From JAFGCY01 sp964609245 (GTDB lineage: Bacteria > 4484-113 > JAFGCY01), in NCBI GenBank assembly GCA_964609245.1, contig CAZSSB010000007.1, positions 41,190 through 105,189 on the forward strand: DNA of 64,000 bases, written 5' to 3'. Each line of letters begins with the position of its first letter. Within the stretch, counting starts at the first letter, position 1. The notes beneath the pieces are model-generated. The model was not told where the DNA came from and searched no databases. It saw nothing but the letters and a program-made list of their open reading frames with translations. Made by a program: the position numbers and the translations under genes. Below are positions 8,024 to 17,300 of the stretch, piece by piece.

Positions 8024-9535
8024 TCAATCGCCATCTGCGAGCAGCCGTGCCGCCTCCTCCGCGTCGGAGAAGTGAAGCGTCGAACTGCCCACAATCTGGT
8101 AGTCCTCGTGTCCCTTTCCCGCAATGAGCACGATATCACCCGCACTGGCGGCCTCCAGCGCCAGTCTGATCGCACTGCGTCGATCGCACTCAGATCTCAC
8201 CTCGGCGCCCTGCTTGTCGATTCCGGCGAGGATCTGCGTGATAATCGCCTCGGGATCCTCGCTGCGCGGGTTGTCGCTGGTGATAACTGTCAGGTCGCTC
8301 GCGCTCTGGGCCGTCTTGCCCATCAGGGGACGCTTGGCCTGATCGCGATCACCGCCGCAGCCGAGCACCGTGATGATCCGCGCCTCCGGCGAGCGCAGCT
8401 CCTTGAGCGCGCTGAGCACGTTGGCGACGGCGTCCGGCGTGTGTGCGTAGTCCACAAACACGTGGACCCCCCGCTGATTCGGGACCGGCTGCAAGCGGCC
8501 GGGCACCGAATCGAACTGTGCGAGGCCCTCCACCACCTGGGGCAACGCCAGCCCCTCCAGCAATGCCACCCCGGCGGCGGCGACGCAGTTGTAAATGTTG
8601 TAGCGACCGACGAGAGGGCATGTGAATCGCGCGTGGTTGACGCTGGGATCCCGTCGCTGCGGCCAGATGCCGTTCTTCAGCAGCAGTTCCCAGCCGACGC
8701 CGGCCAGCGAGTTCGACAGACCGGACATGACGAGGTTGTTGTCTGCCTGCTGGCCGAACTTGACGCCGATGCCGCCAAAGCGCTGCGCGATCTCCAGCCC
8801 GACTTCGTCGTCGGTGTTGACCACGGCGTATCCGCCGGACAGCACCAGGTGGTGGGTGAATAGCGATGCCTTGGCTTCAGTGTAGGCTTCACGCGTCTCG
8901 TGGTAGTCGTAGTGGTCCTGGGTCAGGTTAGTGAAGACGGCACCCGTGAACTCAAGCCCGGTGACGCGATGCTGCGCCAGCGCATGGCTGGAGACCTCCA
9001 TCAGCACGTGGGTAACACCGTCGTCCACCAGTTCCCTGAGCAGCCGCTGCAGATCCGCGGCGTCCGGGGTTGTCAGCCCGCGCCCCTCGAACTGCGCGGC
9101 ACCCGGTCGCAGCAGACCCAGCGTTCCCAGCGCCGCCGTGCGATAGCCCGCGTGGTTCAGCAGGTGTGCCGCCAGCAGCACCGTGGTCGTCTTGCCATTG
9201 GTACCGGTTACACCGATTACGCGTACATCGCGGCTGGGCTGGCCCGCCAGCCTCCCACTCAGCAAGGCATAGACCTCGCGCGAGTCGGGAACCCTCACGA
9301 AGCTACCCACCATCTCAGGCGGCACGGGCTTGCTGTGTACCACCAGTGTCGCGCCGGCCGCCAGCGCGTCAGGAATATACTGGTGACCATCAGCCAGGCT
9401 GCCCGCGATGGCTACGAAAGCGCTGCCGGGAGAGACCTTGCGGCTGTCGCAGGTTACTGAGTCAACCTGCATGTCGGGGTAGATCTCACGCAGGTCCAGC
9501 GTGTCGATGCCCTCTAGCAGTTCATCAAGCCGCAT
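8024..9535 (-). CDS. murE: UDP-N-acetylmuramoyl-L-alanyl-D-glutamate--2,6-diaminopimelate ligase
   Basis: This 503-residue enzyme adds the third stem amino acid of peptidoglycan. The ATP loop is TGTNGKTTT (K115), K222 in EAKASLF is the expected carbamylated lysine, and HEDYQ lies near the end. The DNPR motif (421-424) marks meso-diaminopimelate rather than lysine enzymes. The ATG at 9535 overlaps the last 11 bp of ftsI; the longer reading frame upstream to 9619 lies wholly inside ftsI and encodes unlikely sequence. It is separated from murF by 203 bp, the largest gap in the cluster. Confidence 0.96.
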   Translation of the reverse strand: MRLDELLEGIDTLDLREIYPDMQVDSVTCDSRKVSPGSAFVAIAGSLADGHQYIPDALAAGATLVVHSKPVPPEMVGSFVRVPDSREVYALLSGRLAGQPSRDVRVIGVTGTNGKTTTVLLAAHLLNHAGYRTAALGTLGLLRPGAAQFEGRGLTTPDAADLQRLLRELVDDGVTHVLMEVSSHALAQHRVTGLEFTGAVFTNLTQDHYDYHETREAYTEAKASLFTHHLVLSGGYAVVNTDDEVGLEIAQRFGGIGVKFGQQADNNLVMSGLSNSLAGVGWELLLKNGIWPQRRDPSVNHARFTCPLVGRYNIYNCVAAAGVALLEGLALPQVVEGLAQFDSVPGRLQPVPNQRGVHVFVDYAHTPDAVANVLSALKELRSPEARIITVLGCGGDRDQAKRPLMGKTAQSASDLTVITSDNPRSEDPEAIITQILAGIDKQGAEVRSECDRRSAIRLALEAASAGDIVLIAGKGHEDYQIVGSSTLHFSDAEEAARLLADGD

Positions 9536-11405
9536 CCGGCACCTCCGCTGGCACCTGGTAGTCCAGGTAGGAGATGCGGTCGCACACCGATTTGAACACC
9601 GGTGCCGCCACCTCCCCACCGTAGTACTTGCCGCCTTTCGGATTGACGAACAGCACCAGCACTACGTAGCGCGGCGCCTCGGCCGGAAAGAACCCGGCGA
9701 AGGTCGCCGTGTAGGCTCCGCGCCGATAGCCTCCCTGCTCCGATGGGATCTGGCCGGTTCCGGTCTTGCCGGCAGCTCGATGCCGCGCCAGCCGGGCCTT
9801 CTTGCCCGTACCGCTCTCCACCACTTCGCTCAGCCAGCCGCTGATCAGCTCGCAGGTTTGGGGAGACAGTACTCGGACCCGGCCTGCCGCCGCACTCCTG
9901 CTGCCAGTGTCGCAAGCGGCCGGCGGGTTACCGGTGCCGTCGCCCGGCACGGGCTGCAGACCCGCCAGGATAACCTCTCCCGCCGGCAGAGGGGGCTGCT
10001 GCTCCGATTGCGCAGCGTCTTCAGCCGGCCGCGCGCCCTGCTGCCCGGCAACCAGTGTCGGTTGGACCATGTAGCCGCCGTTGGCGATCACGCAGTAAGC
10101 CCTCGCCAGCTGCAGCGGCGTGATTGACATCCCCTGTCCAAAGCCGGCCGTAGCGAGCACCCGTCGCGGCCACTGCACACGCTGCTCACCGTCGGCGCGC
10201 ATGTAGTAGCAGGGAGCCAGCCCCTCACACTCGGCCGGCAGTTCAATCCCCGTGCGCGCGAAAAACCCCATCGCTCGATAGGACTCCAGCACGCGATCCT
10301 GCCCCAGGGCCAGCGCCACCTGGGCCATGCCGATGTTGCTCGAGTGGACGATGATGTCGCGGACCGGTACACCGCCGCTGTCACCCAGCAGGTGGCTGGC
10401 CTCCGCCTCGCGCAGCGGCTTGCCGTCGACCAGCAGCTGTCGATTGCAGACGAAGCGCCGCGCGGGATCAAGCCAGTTGCGCTCGATCGAGCAGGCCGCC
10501 AGCAGGGGCTTTACGGTGCTGCCGGGCTCAATCACGCGATGAACGATGACGTTGTACTCGTCACCGATGTTGCCCTTCGCGTACTCGTTAGGATCGAAAG
10601 TGGGATGGGTCGCGGCGGCCCGCACCTCGCCGAACTCCGGATCAAGCACCAGCACGCAGGCCCAGTCGGCGTTGTTGCCGGCCACCGCCCGCGCCAACTC
10701 GTCCTCGGCGATCAGCTGGATGCCCTGGTCCAGGGTGGTCGTCAGGTCCGCGCCGTCCTCCTTCTCGTCAATGCTGATCTCGCTGCCCGGCAATCGCTTG
10801 CGACGCGCGTCCTTCCGGAAGTGGATGGCGCCGTCCCTGCCCGTCAGGTGCTCGTTCCAGGTGTATTCGAGGCCGGTGCGGTGCACGGGCTGCGGTCCGG
10901 CATAGCCGACGGTGCTGGCGGCGCCGTAGGGCCCCAGCGGGTAGAAACGCTCGTAGTAGTAGAAGGTGAAGACGCCGCGCAGGTTCTCGTTGTCGATCGC
11001 CAGCGCGGTGGTCAGCGGGACGCTGCGTGCCACCTCGGCGCCGCGCCCCTCATGTTCCTCGATCGATCGCGCGATCTGCTCGGGCGGCGCGTTCAGCAGC
11101 GGTGACAGCACCTCGGCGACGCCTGCAACGTCACGGACCAGCACCGGGTCCACCAGCACGCGCGCCACCTTGCGATTGCTGGCGATCACGGCGCCGTCAC
11201 AGAAGAGGATATTGCCCCGCTTGCCCTGGGGATACTCGAAGCTCTCCCAGCGCTGGGCGACGACCGCGCGGTAATAGCTGCTGACCTCGGGATCGAACTG
11301 CAGGAAAAAAAGGTGGGCGGCCAGGATGGCCGCCCCGAGGAGGAAGGCGGAGTAGATTAGCGAGATTCTGATCCAACCATCATGGTTAGCCTTCACACGT
11401 TTCAT
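9525..11405 (-). CDS. ftsI: class B penicillin-binding protein FtsI (septal transpeptidase)
   Basis: This 626-residue bitopic protein cross-links septal peptidoglycan in partnership with FtsW. It has one membrane helix (about 13-32), a PBP dimerisation region, and a transpeptidase domain with active-site S296-T-V-K299, S355-S-N357 and K547-T-G549. An unusual stretch of about 55 residues (453-508), rich in Ala, Gly, Pro and Gln, interrupts the transpeptidase domain between the NGGYMVQPTLV and RVLSPQT segments, where other PBPs have a short loop. It precedes murE as in most dcw clusters. Confidence 0.95.
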   Translation of the reverse strand: MKRVKANHDGWIRISLIYSAFLLGAAILAAHLFFLQFDPEVSSYYRAVVAQRWESFEYPQGKRGNILFCDGAVIASNRKVARVLVDPVLVRDVAGVAEVLSPLLNAPPEQIARSIEEHEGRGAEVARSVPLTTALAIDNENLRGVFTFYYYERFYPLGPYGAASTVGYAGPQPVHRTGLEYTWNEHLTGRDGAIHFRKDARRKRLPGSEISIDEKEDGADLTTTLDQGIQLIAEDELARAVAGNNADWACVLVLDPEFGEVRAAATHPTFDPNEYAKGNIGDEYNVIVHRVIEPGSTVKPLLAACSIERNWLDPARRFVCNRQLLVDGKPLREAEASHLLGDSGGVPVRDIIVHSSNIGMAQVALALGQDRVLESYRAMGFFARTGIELPAECEGLAPCYYMRADGEQRVQWPRRVLATAGFGQGMSITPLQLARAYCVIANGGYMVQPTLVAGQQGARPAEDAAQSEQQPPLPAGEVILAGLQPVPGDGTGNPPAACDTGSRSAAAGRVRVLSPQTCELISGWLSEVVESGTGKKARLARHRAAGKTGTGQIPSEQGGYRRGAYTATFAGFFPAEAPRYVVLVLFVNPKGGKYYGGEVAAPVFKSVCDRISYLDYQVPAEVPDAA

Positions 11406-11432
11406 TGTCTGGCGATCCTGTCACAAACTCAC

Positions 11433-11909
11433 CTACGGCTCCAGCCGGATGATGCGCCGGCTCAGGGGATACAGCTCTTCAACCAGTCGCTTGCCGTTGG
11501 CCTCAGGGATGTTGGTCAGCACCAGGTACTTCGTGCTGCTCGGATAGACGACATCCGCCGGCGACAGCACGTCGCCGGCGTACAGCGCGTGTTCGTACTG
11601 CACCTGCTCGCCGACGGCTTCGGACTGCGACTGATCGAGGGCGCCCAGGCTGGCGCGCAGTTCCTGGTGGGCATATGCCAGCCGCGCGGAGTCCGCGCTG
11701 AAAAACGCCATCAGTCCCAGTGCCACCGCCAGCACGGCCAGGCCGGCGCCCAGACTCAGCTTGTACTGGGACCTGATGGTCGGCACGTACTGGCGCCAGC
11801 CGCGCAGCTTGCGCCGGCGGCCGGGGAACTCAAGGCGCACCCGCCGATAACTCTCGTAGTCCAGAATCCGGTCGGCGTTCAGCCGCGGATCCAAACGTGG
11901 CACTGCCAT
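11433..11909 (-). CDS. FtsL/DivIC-like division protein (by position and topology)
   Basis: This 158-residue protein has a basic cytoplasmic N-terminus, one transmembrane helix (about 51-71) and an extracytoplasmic part that begins with a likely coiled coil (SARLAYAHQELRASLGALDQ). Size, topology and location between rsmH and ftsI are those of FtsL. FtsL proteins are too divergent for sequence alone to prove it. The N-terminal region, with many Arg, Tyr and Leu, is longer than usual. The partner would be an FtsQ/DivIB protein, which is not encoded in this window. Confidence 0.6.
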   Translation of the reverse strand: MAVPRLDPRLNADRILDYESYRRVRLEFPGRRRKLRGWRQYVPTIRSQYKLSLGAGLAVLAVALGLMAFFSADSARLAYAHQELRASLGALDQSQSEAVGEQVQYEHALYAGDVLSPADVVYPSSTKYLVLTNIPEANGKRLVEELYPLSRRIIRLEP

Positions 11910-11930
11910 TCGTCAACCCTCCGTTACCGT

Positions 11931-12878
11931 CTAGCCCGTCTTGGCCTTCTCTACACGAACCTTTTCGTACACCCGCAGCTTCGCCGAGCGACTCCGCGGG
12001 TTGCCCCGAACCTCTGCTGCATCCGGGCGGACCACCCGCCCGCGCCGGACCAATTGCCAGTCGGTCCGGCCACCGCGCCGCCCGAAGGGGCGCAGGCTCT
12101 CCTTGACCACCACGTCTTCCAGCGAGTGGAAGGTGATGACCGCCAGTCGGCCTCCCGGGGAAAGCAGCTCAGCCGCCTGGGGCAGGCATCGCCTCAACTG
12201 CCCCAGCTCATCCCCCACTTCGATCCTGAGCGCCTGGAAGGCACGCGTGGCGGGATGAGTTCGTCCCCGCCGCGACGGAACGGTCGCCGCGATCAGTTCC
12301 GCCAGTTCCAGTGTCCCCCTGAGCGGGGTCTGCAACCGGCGGCTTTCGATCGCTTTGGCGATCTGCCCGGCATAGCGCTCGCCGCCGTACTCCCGCAGGA
12401 TTCGCTCCAACTCATCCACCGCGTAGCCATTGACCACGTCGGCGGCGGTCAGGTCCTGATCCAGGTCCTGGCGCATATCCAGACTGCCGTCGCGTTGGAA
12501 GGAGAAGCCACGCCCCGCATCCAGGAGCTGATCGGAGCTGAGTCCCAGATCCATGAGGATGCGGTCGGCATACTCAAGCCCCAGCCGCATCATCATTCCC
12601 CTTAGGCCACCAAAGTCCGACTTGACCAGGTGGATCTCAACCCTGTCAAAGCTCACCGCTTCGATTCGCATCCGGGCCCGCTCCAGCGCCTCCGCGTCGC
12701 GGTCACACCCGACCGCCACCCCTCCAGGTGTGAGCCGACGGGCGATCTCGATGAAATGCCCGGCTGCTCCCAGCGTGAGGTCACAGAACACCGCCCCCGG
12801 ATACGGGGCAAGTTTCTCTACAACAGGCTGTAAAAGAACCGCGGTGTGACGGCTTTGGGCCACGCCCCCCACCGTCAC
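11931..12878 (-). CDS. rsmH: 16S rRNA (cytosine1402-N4)-methyltransferase
   Basis: This 315-residue SAM-dependent enzyme methylates N4 of C1402 in 16S rRNA. It has the family's opening HTAVLLQPVVE, SAM-binding DLTLGAAGH, the long insertion containing DLGLSSDQL and RGFSFQRDGSLDMR, and the C-terminal ITFHSLED and NPRSRSAKLR motifs. It starts with GTG at 12878 and overlaps the mraZ stop by 4 bp (GTGA), so translation is probably coupled. Length is typical. Confidence 0.96.
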   Translation of the reverse strand: MTVGGVAQSRHTAVLLQPVVEKLAPYPGAVFCDLTLGAAGHFIEIARRLTPGGVAVGCDRDAEALERARMRIEAVSFDRVEIHLVKSDFGGLRGMMMRLGLEYADRILMDLGLSSDQLLDAGRGFSFQRDGSLDMRQDLDQDLTAADVVNGYAVDELERILREYGGERYAGQIAKAIESRRLQTPLRGTLELAELIAATVPSRRGRTHPATRAFQALRIEVGDELGQLRRCLPQAAELLSPGGRLAVITFHSLEDVVVKESLRPFGRRGGRTDWQLVRRGRVVRPDAAEVRGNPRSRSAKLRVYEKVRVEKAKTG

Positions 12879-13414
12879 TCCTCTTCCGGCGCACCGTCAT
12901 CGGCGGGGCCGGCCGGCGGCATCGCTGCCGCCGGCGTCTGGCCGGTCACCACGTGGACCATCCGCTCGGGACCGCCCTCTTTGCGCCAGAGTGTCTCCTT
13001 GTCGTCGTGTTGTTTGGCTTGCCACAGCTCCAGCATGTCGCCGCTGCCGGCCCAGACCACTTCGCTGACCAGCGTGAGCTCCTCACGCATCTTGGCCGGC
13101 ACCGTCATTCGCCCTTGCGCATCCAGCGAAACCTCGAACGCGTTCGAGTAGAAGTGCCGCTTGAAGCGCTGGACCTCGATATCGAACAGCCTTCCCACCT
13201 GCTCGGGCCGATCGATCGCGGTCCGCTGCCGGATGCCCTCCGACACGATGCGGAACTGCGCGGGGCTCATCACGGCCAGGTAACCGTCCATCTTCACCGC
13301 AATAACCGTGTCCTCGAAGTGCTGACGGAAGCCGCCCAGCCCGACGCGACCCTTGGCGTCAATGTTGGTACGGTACTCCCCGATCAGCTCCGTCAGTTGC
13401 GGCTCGACGACCAT
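12875..13414 (-). CDS. mraZ: transcriptional regulator MraZ
   Basis: MraZ is a ring-forming DNA-binding protein with two SpoVT/AbrB-like halves, and in known cases it represses the dcw operon. Both DXXXR signatures are visible: IDAKGRVGLGGFR near residue 20 and LDAQGRMTVPAKMR in the second half. I chose ATG at 13414 because GAGGAG lies 10 nt upstream; the GTG at 13432 lacks such a site. At 179 residues it is about 30 longer than usual, owing to an Ala/Pro/Gly-rich C-terminal tail. It is the first gene of the cluster. Confidence 0.94.
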   Translation of the reverse strand: MVVEPQLTELIGEYRTNIDAKGRVGLGGFRQHFEDTVIAVKMDGYLAVMSPAQFRIVSEGIRQRTAIDRPEQVGRLFDIEVQRFKRHFYSNAFEVSLDAQGRMTVPAKMREELTLVSEVVWAGSGDMLELWQAKQHDDKETLWRKEGGPERMVHVVTGQTPAAAMPPAGPADDGAPEEE

Positions 13415-13434
13415 TCCTGCGTCACTCCTCACTT

Positions 13435-13451
13435 GGGAGTGACATCCTCCC
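13435..13451. promoter_or_regulatory. inverted repeat in the mraZ 5' untranslated region
   Basis: GGGAG-N7-CTCCC lies between the predicted mraZ transcription start and its ribosome-binding site. One arm includes a TGGGA pentamer, the core of MraZ sites known in enterobacteria. The direct repeats seen there are absent, so a link to MraZ autoregulation is only a suggestion. Confidence 0.3.
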
Positions 13452-13495
13452 TTGTGGAATTAGATGGAAATTCATGAATCAATGAACTAAGATGA

Positions 13496-13524
13496 AGTCT
13501 ATCAGAGCATTTCTGATCTGTAAA
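13496..13524 (-). promoter_or_regulatory. mraZ/dcw promoter with embedded palindrome
   Basis: A -35 box TTTACA (13519-13524) and -10 box TAGACT (13496-13501) are spaced by 17 bp on the minus strand. The spacer is almost filled by the palindrome ATCAGA-N5-TCTGAT (13501-13517). This geometry is typical of repressor control. The predicted start near 13489 gives a leader of about 75 nt. Confidence 0.55.
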
Positions 13525-13815
13525 GCCCTGATATTAGGGAAGTATCCGTCTAATGTATAGTATTACCGAAATATCCCCGCACATCTGACCGGAGCTGGCC
13601 AGGCCGCGCCCATACAGGCCACCCGGCGCGCCGGCGAGATGAAGCGGAGATGGCTCCAGGCCTGGGCGCAACGGTGGTTGAGTACAGTGGCGATGCGTAA
13701 GCGGCTCAGGTCCGCGGAAGACACCATCGACTTGCCGAACGGCCGAGACTTGTGCAATCCAATGCGGTGTGAGTTTCGCGCTGACTGCTCGGGTCAAAGC
13801 CAACACGCTATGCAC
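13525..13815. other. intergenic stretch without recognised gene
   Basis: These 290 bp separate the divergent mraZ and nrdJ promoters. The mraZ-proximal 45 bp are AT-rich with an ATTAG/CTAAT inverted repeat (around 13534-13555). The rest is GC-rich and contains only weak open frames whose products are Arg/Trp-rich and look non-coding. I see no tRNA, repeat array or mobile element. Confidence 0.5.
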
Positions 13816-13871
13816 TTGACAAGGCAAACGTCAACAGCTATACTATACAAGCGTTAGGTCTCATCTAACGC
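13816..13871 (+). promoter_or_regulatory. strong nrdJ promoter with palindromic operator at the start site
   Basis: TTGACA (13816-13821), a 17-bp spacer and TATACT (13839-13844) form a near-consensus sigma70 promoter pointing towards nrdJ. Transcription should begin around 13851. That is exactly where the inverted repeat GCGTTAG-N7-CTAACGC (13851-13871) begins. Its position over the start site suggests a repressor operator or a 5' stabilising hairpin. It does not match the NrdR box consensus as I know it. The resulting leader is about 510 nt long. Confidence 0.65.
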
Positions 13872-14004
13872 GGGGCACTTTGGTTGACAGGATCATCCCG
13901 CATCGGCTTTACGTGCGTGTAGATGATAGCGCAGTTGGGCACAAGATATCCACTCGGTTTATCCCCAAGGGGGCTTGTCTCATGGCTCCGGTTATGGTAT
14001 CTTA

Positions 14005-14343
14005 GTCTCCGCGAGGCCGTGAGGGAGAGCAGCCGAGACCCGGAGGGTTGAGGAGTCACTAAGTCCCAGACCGCGCAGGAGGGTTGTCCGGGGTTCAGGC
14101 ACCTGAGAATCCCTGAACACCAACGAAGGGAGCAGCGCCCCTTTTGCACCCGAAAGCGGGAGCCGGCAGAAGGAGCAGCGACCTTCAAACAGCGGACTGG
14201 GCGGGCAATCGGGCCACGGTAGCCTTCCAGCCACGTGAGGGCTGTAGGAGCAAGGTGGGACTGCGGGAGGCGCCGACCAGTGAGGGCTGGTCGCGGAAAG
14301 GCGACTTGCGGGCTGGATAATATTGCTGGTGTGGCCTGAGCCA
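14005..14343 (+). ncRNA. structured 5' leader RNA upstream of nrdJ (candidate cis-regulator)
   Basis: This purine-rich segment contains at least seven short stems: 14007-14011/14041-14045; 14093-14099/14112-14118 (7 bp); 14126-14130/14139-14143; 14149-14152/14157-14160; 14169-14173/14182-14186; 14228-14232/14240-14244; 14274-14280/14287-14293 (7 bp). A small stem, 14332-14335/14340-14343, ends just before the GAGGAG ribosome-binding site. Two stems carry the same AGCAGCG loop sequence and two share a GTGAGGGCTG stretch. No open frame fits. Upstream of a cobalamin-dependent enzyme, an adenosylcobalamin-responsive or published nrdJ-type leader is the leading idea, but I do not see the classical B12 box, so the class is unassigned. 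Confidence 0.5.
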
Positions 14344-14360
14344 AAAGAGGAGCTATACGG

Positions 14361-17300
14361 ATGAGAATAGAGCGTTTCTTCACCGCCGCCGGACAGTCCC
14401 CCTTTGATCAGGTCGAATGGACCAGGCGCGACAGCATCATCACCAATCCCGACGGCAGCATCGTCTTCGAGATGCGCGATGCGGAGGTCCCGGCCGGCTG
14501 GAGCCAGCTGGCGACCGACATCGTCGTCAGCAAGTATTTCCGCCGGGCGGAGGTGCCGCAGGTGGACGCCGACGGTTCGCCGCTGCTCGACGACCAGGGG
14601 CATCCCGTCACCGGTCCGGAGCGGAGCGCGCGCCAGGTGGTCCACCGCGTGGCCGGCTGCTGGCGGTACTGGGGGGAGGAACTGGGCTACTTCGATACCG
14701 AGGAGTGCGCCCAGGCATTCTACGATGAACTCAGCCACATGCTGATCAACCAAATGGCGGCGCCCAACAGCCCGCAGCTGTTCAACACAGGCCTGCACTG
14801 GGCCTACGGACTGACCGGCCCCAGCCAGGGGCACTACTTCGTCGATCCCTGGTCCGGCAAACTCACCAAGTCGCGCGACGCCTACAGCCATTCCCAGCCG
14901 CACGCCTGCTTCATCCAGAGCGTCCAGGACGACCTGGTGAACGAGGGCGGCATCATGGACCTCTGGACGCGCGAGGCGCGGCTGTTCAAGTACGGCTCCG
15001 GCACCGGTACGAACTTCTCCAGGCTGCGCGGCGAGGGCGAGCCGCTCAGCGGCGGCGGGGTCAGCAGCGGGCTGATGAGCTTCCTGAGGATCGGCGATCG
15101 CGCCGCTTCAGCGATCAGATCGGGCGGCACCACGCGGCGGGCCGCCAAGATGGTCTGTCTGGACGTCGATCATCCCGACATCGAGGCGTTCGTGCAGTGG
15201 AAGGTCGGGGAGGAGGAGAAGGTCGCGGCGATGGTGGCCGGCGGCGAGGGCAAGTACGACACGCGGTTCGACGGCGAGGCCTACAGCACCGTCAGCGGAC
15301 AGAACAGCAACAACTCCGTGCGCGTGCCCAACGAGTTCCTGCGGGCGGTCGAGAACGACGAGGAGTGGGAACTCAAGTGGCGCACCGACGGCCGCGTCTG
15401 CAAGGTGCTCAAGGCCCGCGACCTCTGGGAGCACATTTGCTCGGCGGCTTGGCGCTGCGCCGATCCCGGCGTGCAGTTCGACGACACCATCAACGAGTGG
15501 CACACCTGCCCGGCCAGCGGCCGGATCGTCGCCAGCAACCCGTGCAGCGAGTACATGTTCCTCGACGACACCGCCTGCAACCTGGCCAGCCTCAATCTGG
15601 GCAAGTTCCTCAACGAGGAGACGGGCGAGTTCGATCTGGCGGCTTACCGCCACGCGATCCGGCTGTGGACGATCGTGCTGGAGATCAGCGTGGTGATGGC
15701 GCAGTTCCCCAGCCGGGAGATCGCGCAGAATTCCTACGACTTCCGCACGCTGGGGCTGGGCCTGGCCAACCTGGGTTCCTGCCTGATGATCCTGGGCGTG
15801 CCCTACGACTCCGATGAAGGCCGCGCCATCGGCGCCGCGTTGGCGGCGATCCTGACCGGCGAAGCCTATGCCACCAGCGCGGAGATGGCCGGCCAGCTGG
15901 GAACCTTCGCCAAGTATGAGGAGAACCGCGAGCAGATGCTGCGGGTGATCCGCAACCACCGCCGCGCCGCGCACGACGCGCCGGCGGCTGAGTACGAGGG
16001 GCTGGGACTGACGCCCCAGGGCATCAGCGCCGAGCACTGCCCGGACTACCTGGCCCAGGCCGCGCGCCAGGCCTGGGATCGCGCGCTTAAGCTCGGCGAG
16101 GCCCACGGCTACCGCAACGCCCAGGCCAGCGTGGTCGCCCCCACCGGCACCATCGGCCTGCTGATGGACTGCGACACGACCGGTATCGAGCCGGATTTCG
16201 CGCTGGTCAAGTTCAAGAAGCTGGCCGGCGGCGGCTACTTCAAGATCATCAATCAGAGTCTGCCGCGTGCGCTGCGGCTGCTGGGCTACAGCGAGCAGCA
16301 GGTTGCGGACATCATCACCTACGTACTGGGCTCATCCAGCTTCGATGGAGCGCCGGCCGTCAACCGCGAGACGCTGCGAACCAGGGGACTGACTGATGCG
16401 GAGATCGACCGCGTCGAGTCCACGCTGCCCGGTGTATTCGAACTGGGGCATGCCTTCAGCGTGTTCGTCCTCGGCGAGGACTGCTTCCGGCGCCTGGGCT
16501 TCAAGGAAGCGGACTGGCAGCAGCCCGGCTTCAACCTGCTGCGGGCGCTGGGATTCAAGGCCGGCGAGATCAGCGCCGCGGGCGACTACCTGTGCGGCAT
16601 GATGACGGTGGAAGGCTCGCCGCATCTGAAGGCCGAGCATCTGCCCGTCTTCGATTGCGCCAACCGCTGCGGCAAGCACGGCCATCGCTTCATCCATCAC
16701 AGCGGCCACATCAGAATGATGGCCGCCGTCCAGCCGTTCATCAGCGGAGCGATCAGCAAGACGATCAACATGCCCCACGAGGTGGAAGTCGCCGACATCG
16801 GCGACGCCTACCTGATGTCGTGGCGCCTCGGACTCAAGGCCAACGCGCTCTATCGCGACGGCTGCAAGCTCTCCCAGCCGCTCAGTTCGCGCGCGAGCGA
16901 GAAGGAGGAGGCCAGCGAGGAGGACAAGGCCGACGGGCGGCGCCAGCGCCCCGAGCCGGTCAGCCCCCAGCAGGCCCGTACGCTGCAGATCCACGCGCCG
17001 ATCCGGCGCCCGCTGCCGCGCAAGCGCCACGGCTTCAACCTGGAGGGCCGCGTCGGCGGCCACAAGGTATATCTGCGGACCGGCGAGTACGCCGACGGCA
17101 CGCTCGGCGAGATCTTCGTCGACATGCACAAGGAGGGCGCCGCCTTCCGCAGCCTGATGAACTGCTTCGCGATCGCGATCAGCAAGGGGCTGCAGTACGG
17201 CGTGCCGCTCGAGGAGTTCGTCGACACCTTCGTCTATACGCGCTTCGAGCCCAGCGGGCCCGTCGAGCATCCCAACATCAAGATGGCCCAGAGCGTGATC

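Noticed and set aside
13639..13857. Small plus-strand gene of 72 codons in the mraZ-nrdJ gap
   Set aside because: It runs through the nrdJ promoter, has no ribosome-binding site, and its product is Arg/Trp-rich with no similarity I recognise.
14005..14343. Canonical cobalamin riboswitch
   Set aside because: The genomic context fits, but I could not find the conserved B12 box or the core GCCACTG segment, so I did not name it as such.
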